DNA of 64,000 nucleotides from Burkholderiaceae bacterium (lineage in GTDB: Bacteria > Pseudomonadota > Gammaproteobacteria > Burkholderiales > Burkholderiaceae_D). The translations under genes and the position numbers were made by a program. Below, one piece after another: positions 39,776 through 49,041 of the stretch. The stretch covers positions 40,758 to 104,757 of the forward strand of contig JARLJG010000063.1 in the NCBI GenBank assembly GCA_031291325.1. The letters run 5' to 3'. The notes beneath the pieces are model-generated. The model searched no databases, was not told the origin of the DNA, and was given only the letters and a program-made list of their open reading frames with translations. How positions within the stretch are numbered: the first letter of the stretch is position 1; the number at the start of each line of letters is the position of its first letter.

Positions 39776-39838
39776 TGAAGTCTTCTCTCTTGCGAACACC
39801 CTCTCCCCCACCCCTCTCCCGCAAGCGGGCGAGGGGAG
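39776..39838 (+). repeat. Family-1-like repeat, forward copy
   Basis: Carries AAGTCTTCTCTCTTGCGAAC, then ACCCTCTCCCCCACCCCTCTC and the core CCGCAAGCGGGCGAGGGGAG. It is diverged from the 5.2-kb and 28.9-kb copies but keeps block order. Confidence 0.8.
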
Positions 39839-39924
39839 TTCGGTCATTTCGTTGTGCGGGCAACTTTAAGCATCAATGTTAGACAGAGTTAGAGGGAAAT
39901 ATTTGCCCAATTTAAAATCAACCG

Positions 39925-40806
39925 ATGCTCGCACAACAACTCATTAACGCCCTCTCGCTAGGCAGCGTCTACGCGCTATTTGCGCTGGGCTTTACGCTGG
40001 TCTTCGGCGTGCTGGGCGTCATCAACCTGTCGCACGGCGCGATCTTCATGCTCGGCAGCTATACCGCACTGCTGCTGGTCGATAAATTCGCCGTGCCGCT
40101 GTGGCTGGCGTTGTTGCTGGCGATGCTGGTCTCCGGCCTGATCGGCTTGCTGGTCGATTTCGTGGTGCTCAAGCCGCTGCGCGCGCGCAATGCGCCGCAC
40201 CTGGCGCCGATGATCGCCACCATCGGCGTGGCGATCATGTTGACCAATCTGGCGCAAGGCTTGTTCGGCGCGGAAAACAAGCGCTTCCCGCAAGGCACCG
40301 TGCCGGAACAGTCGCTCGACTGGGGCAGCGTGCAGGTGACGACGCTGCAAATCGCCATCGTCGTCATTTCGTTTGCGCTGATGCTGGTATTGCTGGCAGC
40401 AATGAAGCGCACGCAACTCGGGCGCGCGCTGCGCGCCATCGCCGAATCGCCGAAAGCCGCCTACCTGCTGGGGATCAATGTCGAAGGCTTGTTTTATCTG
40501 ACCTCGTTTGCCGCCGCCGCGTTGGGCGGCGCTGCCGGCGTGTTGATCGGCTTGTCGTTCAATGCGATCTCGCCCTTCATGGGCCAGCCGATGCTGCACA
40601 AGGGTATCGCGGTCATCATCCTGGGCGGCATGGGTGACATACGCGGCGCATTGATTGGCGGTTTGTTCCTCGGCTTCGTCGAAGTGTTGAGCGTGGCCTA
40701 TATCTCCAGCGACGTGCGCGACGGCGTCGCCTTCGGACTGCTGTTTTTGATTTTGCTTGTCCGCCCCTCCGGGATGTTCGGCAAGGTGCTGGAACGCAAG
40801 GCTTAG
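39925..40806 (+). CDS. livH: Branched-chain amino acid ABC permease LivH
   Basis: One of two inner-membrane permeases of the Liv transporter. The 293-residue protein has about eight helices. Family features are NALSLGSVYALFALGFTLVFGVLGVINLSHGA (the N-terminal permease block), LGRALRAIAESPKAAYLLGI (the EAA-like loop that touches the ATPases) and AVIILGGMGDIRGALIGGL. No strong Shine-Dalgarno is seen. It is followed 12 bp later by livM. Confidence 0.95.
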   Translation: MLAQQLINALSLGSVYALFALGFTLVFGVLGVINLSHGAIFMLGSYTALLLVDKFAVPLWLALLLAMLVSGLIGLLVDFVVLKPLRARNAPHLAPMIATIGVAIMLTNLAQGLFGAENKRFPQGTVPEQSLDWGSVQVTTLQIAIVVISFALMLVLLAAMKRTQLGRALRAIAESPKAAYLLGINVEGLFYLTSFAAAALGGAAGVLIGLSFNAISPFMGQPMLHKGIAVIILGGMGDIRGALIGGLFLGFVEVLSVAYISSDVRDGVAFGLLFLILLVRPSGMFGKVLERKA

Positions 40807-40818
40807 GAGAACATCGCT

Positions 40819-41697
40819 ATGGCAGAATGGTGGGACGGATTCTGGTCGACCTATAACACGGTGGTGTTCGGCATCGGCGTCAACGCTATGCTGGCGCTAT
40901 CGGTTTACCTGACGCTCTCGTGCGGCTTGCTGTCGCTGGCGAACGCCGCCTTCATGGGCATCGGCGCGTATGCGGCGTCGCTGGTGACGATGCAACTGGA
41001 TTGGCCGTTTCCGCTGGCGCTGGCAGCGGGTGGCTTGCTGCCGGCGTTGGTTGCGTTGATTATCGGCATTCCGACGCTGCGGCTATCCGGCGTCTATTTG
41101 GCGATGGCGACCCTGGGCTTCGGCGAAATCGTGCGCGTGGTCATCTTGAATTTCGACTTTACCGGCGGCCCGATGGGCTTGAACGGCATTCCGCAAAAGA
41201 CTGAGTTCTGGCATATTGCGCTCTTGCTGGCTGCAACGCTTTACCTGCTGTCTTGCATGCGCCGCTCCAGGATCGGGCGCGCATTCGAGGCGATCAAGGC
41301 CGACGAAATCGCGGCACGGCTGATGGGCATCAACGTAACCGGCTACAAGCTGCTGGCCTTCGTGCTCGGCGCGGCGATTGCCGGCGTGGCCGGCGGACTC
41401 AACGCGCACTACACTTTCACCATCGGCCCCGCCAATTACGGCTTTGAAAATGCGGTCGATCTATTGACGATGACCGTCTTCGGCGGCACCGCCAACCTGG
41501 TCGGGCCTGTGCTGGGAGCAGGAATTCTCGGCTTGCTGCCCGAGGTCTTTCACGAATTGAAAGATTACCTGCTGGCCTTCAATGGCTTCATCTTGATCGT
41601 CGTGATCCTGTATCTGCCCAACGGCATTTGGGATCCGCGCCGCATGCGTGCGTTTTGGCGGCGGCGTAAAGCGGCAGCCGCAGCGAGGGCCGGTTGA
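40819..41697 (+). CDS. livM: Branched-chain amino acid ABC permease LivM
   Basis: The second permease, 292 residues with about nine helices. Typical segments are LTLSCGLLSLANAAFMGIGAYAASL, GIPTLRLSGVYLAMATLGFGEIVRVVI, the ATPase-contact loop SRIGRAFEAIKADEIAARLMGINV, and TMTVFGGTANLVGPVLGAGIL. The start has AGGAG at good spacing. The stop overlaps the livG start by one base (TGATG), so translation is coupled. It ends in a short basic cytoplasmic tail (RRMRAFWRRRKAAAAARAG). Confidence 0.95.
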   Translation: MAEWWDGFWSTYNTVVFGIGVNAMLALSVYLTLSCGLLSLANAAFMGIGAYAASLVTMQLDWPFPLALAAGGLLPALVALIIGIPTLRLSGVYLAMATLGFGEIVRVVILNFDFTGGPMGLNGIPQKTEFWHIALLLAATLYLLSCMRRSRIGRAFEAIKADEIAARLMGINVTGYKLLAFVLGAAIAGVAGGLNAHYTFTIGPANYGFENAVDLLTMTVFGGTANLVGPVLGAGILGLLPEVFHELKDYLLAFNGFILIVVILYLPNGIWDPRRMRAFWRRRKAAAAARAG

Positions 41698-42467
41698 TGC
41701 TGGAATTCAAAAACGTCAGCAAGCGCTTCGGCGGCTTGCGCGTGCTGGAAGACGTCAATTTCACCGTGCCGCAAGGCGGCATTTTCGGCTTGATCGGCCC
41801 CAACGGCGCGGGCAAGACCACCGCCTTCAATCTGGCCACCGGCTTGCTGCGCCCGAGCGGCGGCGGCATCACTTTCAACGGGCAAGACTTGTCGAACGTG
41901 CCGCCGCACCGCATTACCGAACTCGGCATCGCCCGCACCTTCCAGAATATCCGCGTCTTCAAGGAAATGAGTTTGCTGGAAAATGTCGTGGTCGGCATGC
42001 ACGACCATCTCGATTATTCGTTTGCCGACCTGCTGTTCAAGCTGCCGCGCTATCGCCGCGTCGAAGCACAAGCCAGGGTGCGCGCGCTGGAATTGCTGTC
42101 CTGGGTCAAGCTCGACCACAAGGCCGAACTGAGCGCCGACAGCCTGTCCTACGGTGAACAGCGCAAGCTGGAATTCGCGCGCGCATTGGCGACCGAACCG
42201 AAGCTGCTCTTGCTCGACGAGCCGGTCGCCGGCATGAATGCCAGCGAAAAAACCGAGTTGATGACCGAAATCGTCAACATCAAGAATCGCGGCTTCAGCA
42301 TCTTCTTGATCGAGCACGACATGCGCTTCGTAATGGGCTTGTGCGACCGCATCGCGGTGCTCAACTTCGGTCGCATCATCGCCGAAGGACTGCCGCAGGA
42401 AATCCAACGCAATGCCGACGTGATCGAAGCCTATCTCGGCCGCGAAGACATGGAAGACGCCGCATGA
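41697..42467 (+). CDS. livG: Branched-chain amino acid ABC ATPase LivG
   Basis: Cytoplasmic ATP-binding subunit, 256 residues. Walker A GPNGAGKTT (near residue 37), Q-loop FQNIRVFKEM, signature LSYGEQRKLEFARAL and Walker B LLLLDEPVAGMN are present; VAGMN after Walker B is characteristic of LivG. The long insert with HDHLDYSFADLLFKLPRYRRVE is also typical of LivG rather than LivF. The start is the ATG that overlaps the livM stop; the end overlaps livF by four bases. Confidence 0.96.
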   Translation: MLEFKNVSKRFGGLRVLEDVNFTVPQGGIFGLIGPNGAGKTTAFNLATGLLRPSGGGITFNGQDLSNVPPHRITELGIARTFQNIRVFKEMSLLENVVVGMHDHLDYSFADLLFKLPRYRRVEAQARVRALELLSWVKLDHKAELSADSLSYGEQRKLEFARALATEPKLLLLDEPVAGMNASEKTELMTEIVNIKNRGFSIFLIEHDMRFVMGLCDRIAVLNFGRIIAEGLPQEIQRNADVIEAYLGREDMEDAA

Positions 42468-43177
42468 GCGAGATATTGCGCATCCGCGACCTCGCGGTTT
42501 CCTACGGCCACATTGAAGCCGTCAAGGGCATCAGCCTGTCGCTCAACGAGGGGGAAATCACCGCGCTGGTTGGGGCCAACGGCGCGGGAAAAAGCACGAC
42601 GCTGTTGGCGCTATCGGGCTTATTGAAAGCGGCGCGTGGTGAAGTGCTGCTGGACGGCGAAGATGTCGGCAAGTTGCGCGCGCACCAGATCGTGCGGCGC
42701 GGCATCGTGCAAGTGGCCGAAGGCCGCGCCATCCTGACCACGCTGACCATCGCGGAAAACCTGAGCCTGGGCGCGTACACCCGCAGCGACCGCGCGCAAA
42801 TCGCGCGCGACCTGGAATGGGTGTACGCACTGTTTCCGGTGCTGCAAAGCCGCCGCGCCGGATTGGCCGGCAACCTCTCCGGCGGCGAGCAGCAAATGCT
42901 GGCGATTGGCCGCGCATTGATGTCGAAACCGCGCGTGCTATTGCTGGACGAACCGTCGATGGGCCTGGCGCCCTTGATGGTGCAGGAAATTTTCCGCGTG
43001 CTGAGGGAAATCAACCGCACCGGCTTGACCATCCTGCTGGTCGAGCAAAACGTGCGTCAGGCCTTGCGCATCTCACAGCAAGGCTATGTGCTGGAAAACG
43101 GCAGCATCGTCGCCCATGACAGCGGCGCGAATCTATTGCGCGACCCGAAGGTGATCGACGCCTATCTGGGCGGCTAG
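42464..43177 (+). CDS. livF: Branched-chain amino acid ABC ATPase LivF
   Basis: Second ATP-binding subunit, 237 residues. Walker A GANGAGKSTT, the LivF-typical GIVQVAEGRAILTTLTIAENL, signature LSGGEQQMLAIGRAL and Walker B VLLLDEPSMGLAP are intact. It begins inside the livG stop (ATGA) and closes the livHMGF operon. A short GCCGGA/TCCGGC hairpin directly follows the stop but lacks a T-run. Confidence 0.96.
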   Translation: MSEILRIRDLAVSYGHIEAVKGISLSLNEGEITALVGANGAGKSTTLLALSGLLKAARGEVLLDGEDVGKLRAHQIVRRGIVQVAEGRAILTTLTIAENLSLGAYTRSDRAQIARDLEWVYALFPVLQSRRAGLAGNLSGGEQQMLAIGRALMSKPRVLLLDEPSMGLAPLMVQEIFRVLREINRTGLTILLVEQNVRQALRISQQGYVLENGSIVAHDSGANLLRDPKVIDAYLGG

Positions 43178-43267
43178 CCGGACCGCAAAAATCCGGCGAA
43201 AATCGGACATTGTTTTCGCCATTCCGATGTGGCAAGATTCGTCAACCACTTCTCTGGGGCCAACTCA

Positions 43268-45115
43268 ATGATCCGCCAATTTCTTGCCTTGGTCTGCGTG
43301 CTTTTTTGCACCGCGTCGTTCGCACCATCCAATGCGCAGACAAGCGCCGGCCTGCCGCCAACGCCGGCCGGCAAGATCGATCTGGTCGGCGGCGACGCCC
43401 GTATCCTGCAGGCCGGAAAACAAGTGCGGCGCGCGGCGGTGGGCGATACCGTGTACGAGGGCGACATCCTGACCACCGGAAAAGACAGCGAATTGCATGT
43501 GACCATGCAGGATACCGGCTTCATCGCATTGCGACCGAATACCCGCATCAAGATCGACAGCTACAAGGCCGACGGCGGCGACGACGACAAAGGTGTATTC
43601 AGTCTGGTGGTCGGCGGCCTGCGCTCGATCACCGGCTGGATCGGTCGCTACAATCAAAGGTCGTACCAGGTGCGCACCCCGACCGCCACCATCGGCATCC
43701 GTGGCACCGACCACGAAACACGCTACATCCCGCCCGGCTCCCCCGACGGCGAACCCGGCACCTACGACAAGGTGTTTGCCGGCGCAACCTCGATACAGAC
43801 CAGCGCCGGACTGGCGGACGTGACCCCCGACCATGCCGGATATGTATCCGACAATGCCGGCCAGACACCGCAAGTCTTGCCGCGCATACCCGCATTCTTC
43901 CGCCCCGGCCCGCATGAAGACTTGATCAACAAGAAGCACGCAGAAATCCAGAAATGGATCGAGCAGCGCCGCGAAGAACGGCGCAAGATCGTTGCCGAGA
44001 AACTGGCGGCGCTCAACGCGGCACGCGAAGTGTTGAAGGCGCAAAACGAAAATAACAAAGCCAGCGCGGAAGAACGCAAGGCTGCCACAGAAAAACAACA
44101 GCAAGACACCGAAGCGCAACTCGCGGCATTGCGCGAAAGGCAAGAAGCGCTGAAGAACCGGCAAAAGACAATTCAAGATGCGCGCACGCAAATCAGGGAA
44201 AAACTTGTCGCCGGCATGAGCCGGAACCTGCGCGCGCAATTGAAGGGCGTGCGCGAAAACGCCGAAGTGCTGCGCACGGAATGGCAGGAACTCGCAGCGG
44301 CCTACAAAGCCGTCAACGAGAAAAGTCAAGCGGCCAACGAAGCAAGAAAGACCGAGGGCGAAGAACAGGGCCGGCGCACCCAGGCGCGCCTCGCAGAATT
44401 TGCAGACCGCTCCAAAGCATTACAGGAAAAGCAAAAAGCGCTACAGCAACGGCGCGAAGCGCTACAGGCAAAGAACGCCGCCGGGCAGGAAAAGAACGGC
44501 AACCTGAACAGCGAGCGCAAAGCCGTGCGTGAAGCCGGCGAGGCCGCCGACCAGGAACAGAAGGATCTTCTCACGGCACAGAACGATTTGTTCGAGGCCA
44601 ACGTCGCGGCGAACGAAGCTCGGATACGCGCAGGCGACGAGCAGCGCCACGGCACCGCAGAGCAGCAAACGGCATTGAACGAGAAAGAACTGGCGCTGCA
44701 GAAAAAGCAGAGCGCGCAAGAAGCCAGACTGCTGGCGATACAAGAACAGGCTGCAAAAGAACAAGGGCAGACAGACAACTTGCGCGACCTGCTGCAAACC
44801 GTGCGCGACGGCATCGAAGCGACAGCCAAGGAACGGCAAGAACTGCTGGAGGCGCGCATGGCGCTACGCAAGAGAAACATCGAAGCGATCGACGAACGCC
44901 AGCAGGCAGCGCTGGCGCAATTGCAAGAAGTCAAGGAAAAGCACCGAGCAATGCGCGAAAAAGCCATCGACTTGCAGCAGGAGCGCGAATCGATGCAGGA
45001 AGAAATCAAGACGCTCTACGAGCAAGAGCAAAAGCGCTATCGCGAGGAATTGAAGGCGGATCGGCAATTGAATGCGAACGAGAGTGCCGGGGAACGGGCG
45101 AGTGTGGAGCCGTAG
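43268..45115 (+). CDS. Secreted FecR-domain protein with a long coiled coil
   Basis: A 615-residue protein with a signal peptide (MIRQFLALVCVLFCTASFAP, cleavage near SNAQ) and a FecR-type beta domain at about 25-150 (GKIDLVGGDARILQAGKQVR, GDTVYEGDILTTGKDSELHV, RTPTATIGIRGTDHE). From about residue 190 to the end it is almost entirely charged coiled coil (Ala, Glu, Lys, Gln, Arg) with no hydrophobic anchor. The family FecR domain is best known from iron-siderophore regulators, but stand-alone exported versions without a TonB receptor or sigma factor nearby have no settled role. The combination suggests a periplasmic scaffold or rod; that is inference. It follows livF by 90 bp with no clear terminator between. 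Confidence 0.88.
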   Translation: MIRQFLALVCVLFCTASFAPSNAQTSAGLPPTPAGKIDLVGGDARILQAGKQVRRAAVGDTVYEGDILTTGKDSELHVTMQDTGFIALRPNTRIKIDSYKADGGDDDKGVFSLVVGGLRSITGWIGRYNQRSYQVRTPTATIGIRGTDHETRYIPPGSPDGEPGTYDKVFAGATSIQTSAGLADVTPDHAGYVSDNAGQTPQVLPRIPAFFRPGPHEDLINKKHAEIQKWIEQRREERRKIVAEKLAALNAAREVLKAQNENNKASAEERKAATEKQQQDTEAQLAALRERQEALKNRQKTIQDARTQIREKLVAGMSRNLRAQLKGVRENAEVLRTEWQELAAAYKAVNEKSQAANEARKTEGEEQGRRTQARLAEFADRSKALQEKQKALQQRREALQAKNAAGQEKNGNLNSERKAVREAGEAADQEQKDLLTAQNDLFEANVAANEARIRAGDEQRHGTAEQQTALNEKELALQKKQSAQEARLLAIQEQAAKEQGQTDNLRDLLQTVRDGIEATAKERQELLEARMALRKRNIEAIDERQQAALAQLQEVKEKHRAMREKAIDLQQERESMQEEIKTLYEQEQKRYREELKADRQLNANESAGERASVEP

Positions 45116-45207
45116 CGAAAGCTGAGGCAGATCGCAGCGCAACTCGGAAATGCGCGCGCCCTCGTCCAATCTTCGCCGTCGCCGTTTTTGCAAAGACGAC
45201 AATCAAT

Positions 45208-45236
45208 TTGTATATTCAAGCAACACATAATATAAT
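45208..45236 (+). promoter_or_regulatory. Predicted sigma-70 promoter of the DUF2339-DUF3999 operon
   Basis: TTGTAT at 45208-45213 and a consensus TATAAT at 45231-45236 are separated by exactly 17 bp, inside an AT-rich stretch. The start codon of the DUF2339 gene lies about 120 bp downstream, so a leader of roughly 120 nt is expected. Confidence 0.65.
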
Positions 45237-45363
45237 TGCAACGATTATTCCCCGGTCAACGATTATCGAATGACCGAGGTTGGCAACTTGCGAACCACAC
45301 TCAAAAAACAAACAACAACATTTGGCGCGCTGCACGCCAGACGCCCAAGGGAAAGGTAATTCC

Positions 45364-48300
45364 ATGATCTGGATCGGTGCGATAGTCGGCGCATTGCTGG
45401 GATTTGCATTCGAGTCGTTTACGTGGGGTTTCTGGTTCTGCATTATCGGCGCGGTGGCCGGTTTTATCCTGAACGACCAGCGCAAGAAACAGTTGTTGAT
45501 GTCGAACGCGCTGGTCAAACGCGTCGATGAATTGCAGCAAGAGGTGGCTAAACTTGGCGCGGCGCTCAACGCCATCGAAAGACAGTCGCCAAGCGCCGGC
45601 AAGGCGCAAACGATGGCTGAGATTGCCGAGCCGCCCAAGCTTGAACAAGTACCATCGCCGCTCGCCCCGACCAAGGCCGCACTGCCGCAGGCGGCGGAAA
45701 TTCCCGCGCCAGTGCCGAAGCCAGCAAGCGTCCCGCCGCCAAAACCGACACCGCAGGCGGCGACTGCCGCGTCGGCCAGTCGAACCACCTCCCCGGCTGC
45801 ACAAGCTGCGCCATCGCGCCCTGCCGCCGCGCCAACTCCGAAGAAGCCGCCGGCGCCGCCGTCGCAGCTCGAACTTCTGGTGAAGCGCTGGATTTTCGGC
45901 GGCAATCCTATCGTCAAGATCGGCGTCTTGATTTTATTTCTCGGTCTGGCGTTCTTGTTGCGTTATGCGTCCGAGCATGTGGTGGTGCCGATCGAATTGC
46001 GCTATGCCGGCGTGGCGGCCACCGGCATTGCCTTGCTGCTGGTCGGTTGGCGTCTGCGGCTGCAAAAAGACAATTACGGCCTGATCCTGCAAGGCGCGGG
46101 CATCGCGGTCATGTATTTGACGCCTCTGGCTGCGATGCGGCTCAATGGCTTGCTCCCGCCCGAATTGGGTTTTGCAGTGCTGGTCGGCGTCGCCTTGCTG
46201 GCCGCCGTGTTGGCGATACTGCAGGACTCGCTGCCGATGGCGATGGTCGGCACGCTCGGCGGTTTCGCCGCGCCGGTATTGGTGTCGACCGGCCAGGATG
46301 CGCATCTGGCGCTATTCCTGTTCCTCACCGTGCTCAACCTGGGTATCGCTACCGTGGCCTGGTTCAAGGCTTGGCGCGTATTGAACCTGATTGGCTTTGC
46401 CGGCACCTTCACCCTCGGCTTGGGCTGGGCCGAAAAGTTTTACCAGCCGTCCTTGTTTTCGGCGACCGAACCGTTCCTGTTGTTGTTCTTTGCGATGTAT
46501 GTGCTAGTCGCCTTCCTGTTCGCGCGCCGTGTGCTGGCGCAAACCAACCTGGCGGAAAGCAGCCAATTCGGCGCGCAGATCCGGCAATCGGCGGCGCAAC
46601 TCAATTATGTCGATGGCGTCCTGGTGTTTGGCGTGCCGTGCGCCGCTTTCTCGATGCAATATGTGTTGGCGCAGCAGTTCGCCAACGGCCCTGCCTTTAG
46701 CGCACTCGGTTTCGGCCTGTTCTACGCGGCGCTGGCGATGCTGTTGTTCCGCAAATCCGGCATGCGTTATGTATTGTTGACCGAAACGCTGATCGCGCTG
46801 GCGGTCGTCTTCGGCAGCCTGGCGATTCCGCTCGGGCTGGATCAAACCTGGACGGCGGCTGCCTGGGCCATCGAAGCCGCCGGCCTGTATTGGATCGGCA
46901 TCCGCCAGCAACGCTTGCATGGCCGCATATTCGCGCTGGTCGTCTTGCTGCTTTCCGCGATCCGGTCGCTGTCGACCTTCGACATCGGGCCGGATGTCGC
47001 CGTGTTGAGCGGCTCGACGCTCGGCTGCCTGCTATTGGCCGGCAGTTCGGCCTGGATCGCATGGTTGATCCGCAGCCGCAGCGCGTTGGTGCAGGCCGGC
47101 GAAAAAACCTGCCGCCCGTGGATCATTGCGTTAGGCGTATTGTTCCTGGCATTGACGCCATTCACGCTAATGCGCATGCAATGGGCCAGCCCGGCCTTGG
47201 CAGTCATGGGCGTCGCGCTGCTGTACTTTGCGCTGCGCTGGTCGGAACGCCTGCTGCAAGCGTTCGCGTGGTCGTATCAGGCGCTGGCCGGCCTGCTGTT
47301 TCTATCGACCTTGCGGCTGGCCGATGGCGGCTCGGCATTGACCAATGGCGTTACCGGCCTATTCACGGTCAGCTTGATCGGCGCCAGTATGCTGGCCAGC
47401 TTTTGGCTGTTCGTCCGGCAGCGCAGCGCCGCCCCGCGCGATGCGGTGGCGCAAGCCGCTTCTTTCGGCGTCGTGGCGACGAGTGGATTATTGGTCGGCA
47501 TCGTCTTCATCAATGTTGCGCCATTGTTCGTCTTGCCGTGGCACTACGCGGCGCTGATCTGGCCTCTCAGCGGCTTGTTGACGCTGTGGTGGGCGGTGCG
47601 CATCCGTCACTTGGCCGCCATTATCCTGGCGTTGATCCTGCAAGTGATCGCGGGCCTGGTCCACTTCGGCAGCCGGATAATTCCGTCCTACATCGAGCCA
47701 TCCAATCCGACGCCCGATCTGAAACCGTTCATGCATAGCGGATTCTGGGGGCCGATCCTGATTTCGCTGGCCGCATTCGCCTGCGCCCGCCTGCTGCACG
47801 CTTCGCTCGCGCGCCTGACCAGCGCCGCGTCAACCGCAAAGAAGCCTTCCGCCGCCCTGCCGGAAGCGACGCTGGGCGCAATCGCTTTGCTGTGGTCGGT
47901 TGCATGGTGGGCCTTCGGCTGGACCGATGAAATTTATCGCGTGATCGCGCCGCAATTGTTCACCTCGGCGATGCTGGCGCTGACCATCGTCACCGGCTGG
48001 CTGTGGAGCGCGTTGGCGCGCCGCTGGCGTTGGCAAGAACTCGGCTGGACGACCTTGCTGTATGTGCCGGCGCTGATCCTGATCGCCGCCGATGCGTGGG
48101 CCTTCGGCGACGCCCATCCGTTAAGCTCGTGGGGCATGCTGGCATGGCCGCTGGCCTTGTTGATGCACGGCTATTTGCTGCGCCGGCAAAGCGCGTGGGT
48201 CGATGCAGCCAGTAGCGCGGCAAAACTGAGCCATGTGGTCGGCGCGTGGCTGTTTGTGATTCAGGCGGCAATCGAATTGCGCTGGCGCTTCGCCCACCTG

Positions 48301-49041
48301 GGCGACGCCAACAGCGCTTGGCCGCTATTGGGATGGATGATTGCGCCGGTCGCCTATCTGCTGCTGTTGACGCGCAGCCGCGTGCAACAGGCATGGCCGG
48401 TGCGCGAGCAACGCGATGCTTACCTGCTGCTGTCGGCGCTGCCGGTCGTGGTGTATCTGCTCGGCTGGGTCTGGATCAGCAATGCCATCAGCCCCGGCGA
48501 CGCCTCGCCGCTGCCGTATGTTCCGATTATCAATCCGCTGGAAATCGCCCACTTTGCGGTGCTGTTCGGCGTCTTCCTGTGGTTTTGGCCGCTACGCGAG
48601 CATGCAGCCCTGCGCAACGGTTCGCCGGTCTTCATCGGCATCGCGATGGCGACCGGCTTGGCGATGCTGACCGGCGTCGTCGCCCGCACCTGCCATCATT
48701 GGGGCGACGTGGCGTGGAACGGCCAAGACATGCTGGCTTCGCATCTGTTCCAGACCGCGTTGTCGATCGTCTGGAGCATCGTCGCGATTAGCACCATGTT
48801 GATCGGCAATCGCCGCCGGCATCGCTGGGTGTGGATCGTCGGCGCCAGCTTGATCGCGGTAGTGGTGGCCAAGCTGTTCCTGGTCGAATTGGCGGCGCGC
48901 GGCAGCCTGACGCGCATCGTGTCCTTCATCGTGGTCGGCTTGCTGTTGCTGGTGGTCGGATATTTCGCGCCCTTGCCGCCGCACCGCGAGGTCGAAAAAA
49001 CCGGCGAAAAAAATAGCGAAGAAAGTGGAACGCCACAATGA
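45364..49041 (+). CDS. DUF2339 polytopic membrane protein
   Basis: A very large inner-membrane protein of 1,225 residues. Two N-terminal hydrophobic segments (about 1-37) are followed by a coiled coil (about 40-75), a Pro/Ala/Lys-rich linker (about 80-165), and then more than twenty predicted helices. The first conserved block, WIFGGNPIVKIGVLILFLGLAFLLRYASEH, is the hallmark of DUF2339. Function is unknown; proposals include envelope or cell-wall roles. The start is the ATG with AAGG upstream. Its stop overlaps the DUF3999 start by four bases, a conserved pairing that suggests the two proteins form one complex. Confidence 0.92.
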   Translation: MIWIGAIVGALLGFAFESFTWGFWFCIIGAVAGFILNDQRKKQLLMSNALVKRVDELQQEVAKLGAALNAIERQSPSAGKAQTMAEIAEPPKLEQVPSPLAPTKAALPQAAEIPAPVPKPASVPPPKPTPQAATAASASRTTSPAAQAAPSRPAAAPTPKKPPAPPSQLELLVKRWIFGGNPIVKIGVLILFLGLAFLLRYASEHVVVPIELRYAGVAATGIALLLVGWRLRLQKDNYGLILQGAGIAVMYLTPLAAMRLNGLLPPELGFAVLVGVALLAAVLAILQDSLPMAMVGTLGGFAAPVLVSTGQDAHLALFLFLTVLNLGIATVAWFKAWRVLNLIGFAGTFTLGLGWAEKFYQPSLFSATEPFLLLFFAMYVLVAFLFARRVLAQTNLAESSQFGAQIRQSAAQLNYVDGVLVFGVPCAAFSMQYVLAQQFANGPAFSALGFGLFYAALAMLLFRKSGMRYVLLTETLIALAVVFGSLAIPLGLDQTWTAAAWAIEAAGLYWIGIRQQRLHGRIFALVVLLLSAIRSLSTFDIGPDVAVLSGSTLGCLLLAGSSAWIAWLIRSRSALVQAGEKTCRPWIIALGVLFLALTPFTLMRMQWASPALAVMGVALLYFALRWSERLLQAFAWSYQALAGLLFLSTLRLADGGSALTNGVTGLFTVSLIGASMLASFWLFVRQRSAAPRDAVAQAASFGVVATSGLLVGIVFINVAPLFVLPWHYAALIWPLSGLLTLWWAVRIRHLAAIILALILQVIAGLVHFGSRIIPSYIEPSNPTPDLKPFMHSGFWGPILISLAAFACARLLHASLARLTSAASTAKKPSAALPEATLGAIALLWSVAWWAFGWTDEIYRVIAPQLFTSAMLALTIVTGWLWSALARRWRWQELGWTTLLYVPALILIAADAWAFGDAHPLSSWGMLAWPLALLMHGYLLRRQSAWVDAASSAAKLSHVVGAWLFVIQAAIELRWRFAHLGDANSAWPLLGWMIAPVAYLLLLTRSRVQQAWPVREQRDAYLLLSALPVVVYLLGWVWISNAISPGDASPLPYVPIINPLEIAHFAVLFGVFLWFWPLREHAALRNGSPVFIGIAMATGLAMLTGVVARTCHHWGDVAWNGQDMLASHLFQTALSIVWSIVAISTMLIGNRRRHRWVWIVGASLIAVVVAKLFLVELAARGSLTRIVSFIVVGLLLLVVGYFAPLPPHREVEKTGEKNSEESGTPQ

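Larger units (their letters stand above)
39620..39924. other. Intergenic region between livJ and livH
   Basis: No gene. It is dominated by a facing pair of family-1-like repeats (39679-39720 and 39776-39838) with about 55 bp between them; the paired arms could form a large hairpin that might lower expression of livHMGF relative to livJ, a common need for binding proteins. The last 85 bp before livH are AT-richer and could hold a promoter, but no good -35/-10 pair was found. Confidence 0.7.
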
